A DNA stretch of 64,000 nt from Polaromonas sp. SP1 (lineage in GTDB: Bacteria > Pseudomonadota > Gammaproteobacteria > Burkholderiales > Burkholderiaceae_C), in assembly GCF_003711205.1 (NCBI RefSeq), contig NZ_CP031013.1, forward strand, positions 186,001-250,000. The letters are read 5' to 3'. The notes beneath the pieces are model-generated. The model was not told where the DNA came from. It saw nothing but the letters and a program-made list of their open reading frames with translations, and did not search any database. Made by a program: the position numbers and the translations under genes. Below are positions 63,295 to 64,000 of this stretch, one piece after another (position 1 is the first letter of the stretch; every line of letters begins with the position of its first letter).

Positions 63295-64000
63295 TCAGGC
63301 GCCGGGGTAAAACGGCTTGCCGATGGAGCTGGGCATGTTGACGCGTATCCACAGCGGGTTGCGCGAAATCAGCACCAGCACCACGATGGTGGCCAGGTAA
63401 GGCAGCATGCTCAGGAACTGCGTGGGCACATCCAGGCCCACGCTTTGCAGGTGAAACTGCAGCATGGTCACGCCGCCGAACAGGTAAGCCCCAAGCAACA
63501 CCCGTGCCGGGCGCCAGGTGGCAAAAGTGGTCAGCGCCAGCGCGATCCAGCCCTTGCCGGCGATCATGCCCTCGACCCACAGCGGCGTATAAACCACCGA
63601 CACATAAGCCCCGGCCAGCCCGCACAGCGCGCCGCCGGCCACCACGGCCGCCAGGCGTATGCGCCGCACCGGGTAGCCCAGGGCGTGGGCCGACTCGGGG
63701 CTTTCACCCACCGAGCGCAGCACCAGGCCGGCGCGCGTGCGGTACAAAAACCAGATCAGCCCGGCCGTCAGCGCCATCGCGATGTAAACCATCGGATGCT
63801 GGCGGAACAGCGCCGGGCCCACCAGCGGGATGTCGGCCAGGAAGGGGATCGGGTACTGCGACTGCTCGGGCAGTTTTTCTTGCACATACTTGATGCCGGC
63901 AAAGGCCGAGAAGCCCGCACCGAACAGGCTGAGCGCCAGCCCGGTGGCGTACTGGTTGGTGTTGAGCCAGATCACCAACACGCCGAACACGGCGGCCAGG
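63295..64000 (-). CDS. Nucleoside-type ABC transporter permease (5' end outside window)
   Basis: The gene enters from the right edge and ends at 63295; at least 235 residues are visible. It has several helices and branched-chain-type permease motifs such as LVLRSVGESPESAHALGYPV (near 90 from the first Met), VVAGGALCGLAGAYVSVVY and WIALALTTFATWRPARVLLG, as in YufQ/NupQ-type permeases that pair with BMP proteins. A second permease and an ATPase are expected upstream of the window edge. Confidence 0.85.
   Translation of the reverse strand, partial: LAAVFGVLVIWLNTNQYATGLALSLFGAGFSAFAGIKYVQEKLPEQSQYPIPFLADIPLVGPALFRQHPMVYIAMALTAGLIWFLYRTRAGLVLRSVGESPESAHALGYPVRRIRLAAVVAGGALCGLAGAYVSVVYTPLWVEGMIAGKGWIALALTTFATWRPARVLLGAYLFGGVTMLQFHLQSVGLDVPTQFLSMLPYLATIVVLVLISRNPLWIRVNMPSSIGKPFYPGA

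Overview
This 64 kb window is chromosomal DNA from a high-GC betaproteobacterium, most likely of the family Comamonadaceae (Polaromonas, Rhodoferax or Acidovorax-like). The gene content points there: a Burkholderia-type QueE, Fmd-type amide genes beside a urea-type ABC transporter, RhlE, two-partner secretion genes, and a family of short palindromic repeats that I associate with this family. The genus is inference; no rRNA or marker alignment was possible. Most of the window is ordinary, densely packed core genome.

Layout. 1-1263: tail of an unknown gene overlapping a GIY-YIG-like nuclease gene, then an AT-rich gap. 1571-10955: housekeeping block (glycine-rich membrane protein, murB, yajQ, retropepsin-like protease, plsY, ybaK-type deacylase, aldo-keto reductase, OmpA-like lipoprotein, acyl-CoA synthetase, alpha/beta hydrolase). 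11072-17305: tightly overlapping signalling operon of a CHASE3 hybrid kinase with three receivers, a CheR, a CheB without receiver, and a receiver-kinase. 17434-22425: prfB with its +1 frameshift site, pepN, fbp. 22449-25049: tRNA-Thr followed by a small cassette (two short membrane ORFs and a PAS histidine kinase) that ends in a second copy of the tRNA 3' end, so it looks like a decayed tRNA-integrated island. 25300-30234: two-partner secretion operon (TpsB, TpsA, FecR-like, small secreted protein). 30449-44410: mixed metabolic and stress genes (amino-acid binding protein, DUF2726, CNNM/CorC-type protein, apaH, brkB, rhlE, ypfJ-type protease, pcp, ornithine cyclodeaminase-like, two usp genes, dcd).

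The most distinctive region is 44605-56808. A 1125-residue protein fuses an NCS1-type permease to a Cys/His-rich cluster, two further membrane segments, a histidine kinase and a receiver. Its stop overlaps a LuxR-type response regulator. It is divergent from a eight-gene amide/urea cluster: substrate-binding protein, two permeases and two ATPases of the Urt/Fmd type, formamidase FmdA, FmdB and aliphatic amidase AmiE. A 17-bp motif (15/17 identical) occurs in the divergent promoter region and again between urtA and urtB. The likely scheme is sensing of a small nitrogen compound by the permease-kinase, relay to the LuxR regulator, and induction of amide/urea uptake and hydrolysis to ammonium.

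56823-64000 is a purine and queuosine block: guanine deaminase, queD-queE behind a possible 37-codon leader ORF, an MFS exporter, an adenosine/adenine deaminase, and a BMP-type nucleoside ABC transporter whose permease runs off the end. It fits purine salvage and deamination for nitrogen, functionally close to the amide cluster.

Eight copies of a roughly 45-65 bp palindromic element are scattered through the window. Four lie inside open reading frames (two in the acyl-CoA synthetase, one in pepN, one in guaD) without breaking the frame.
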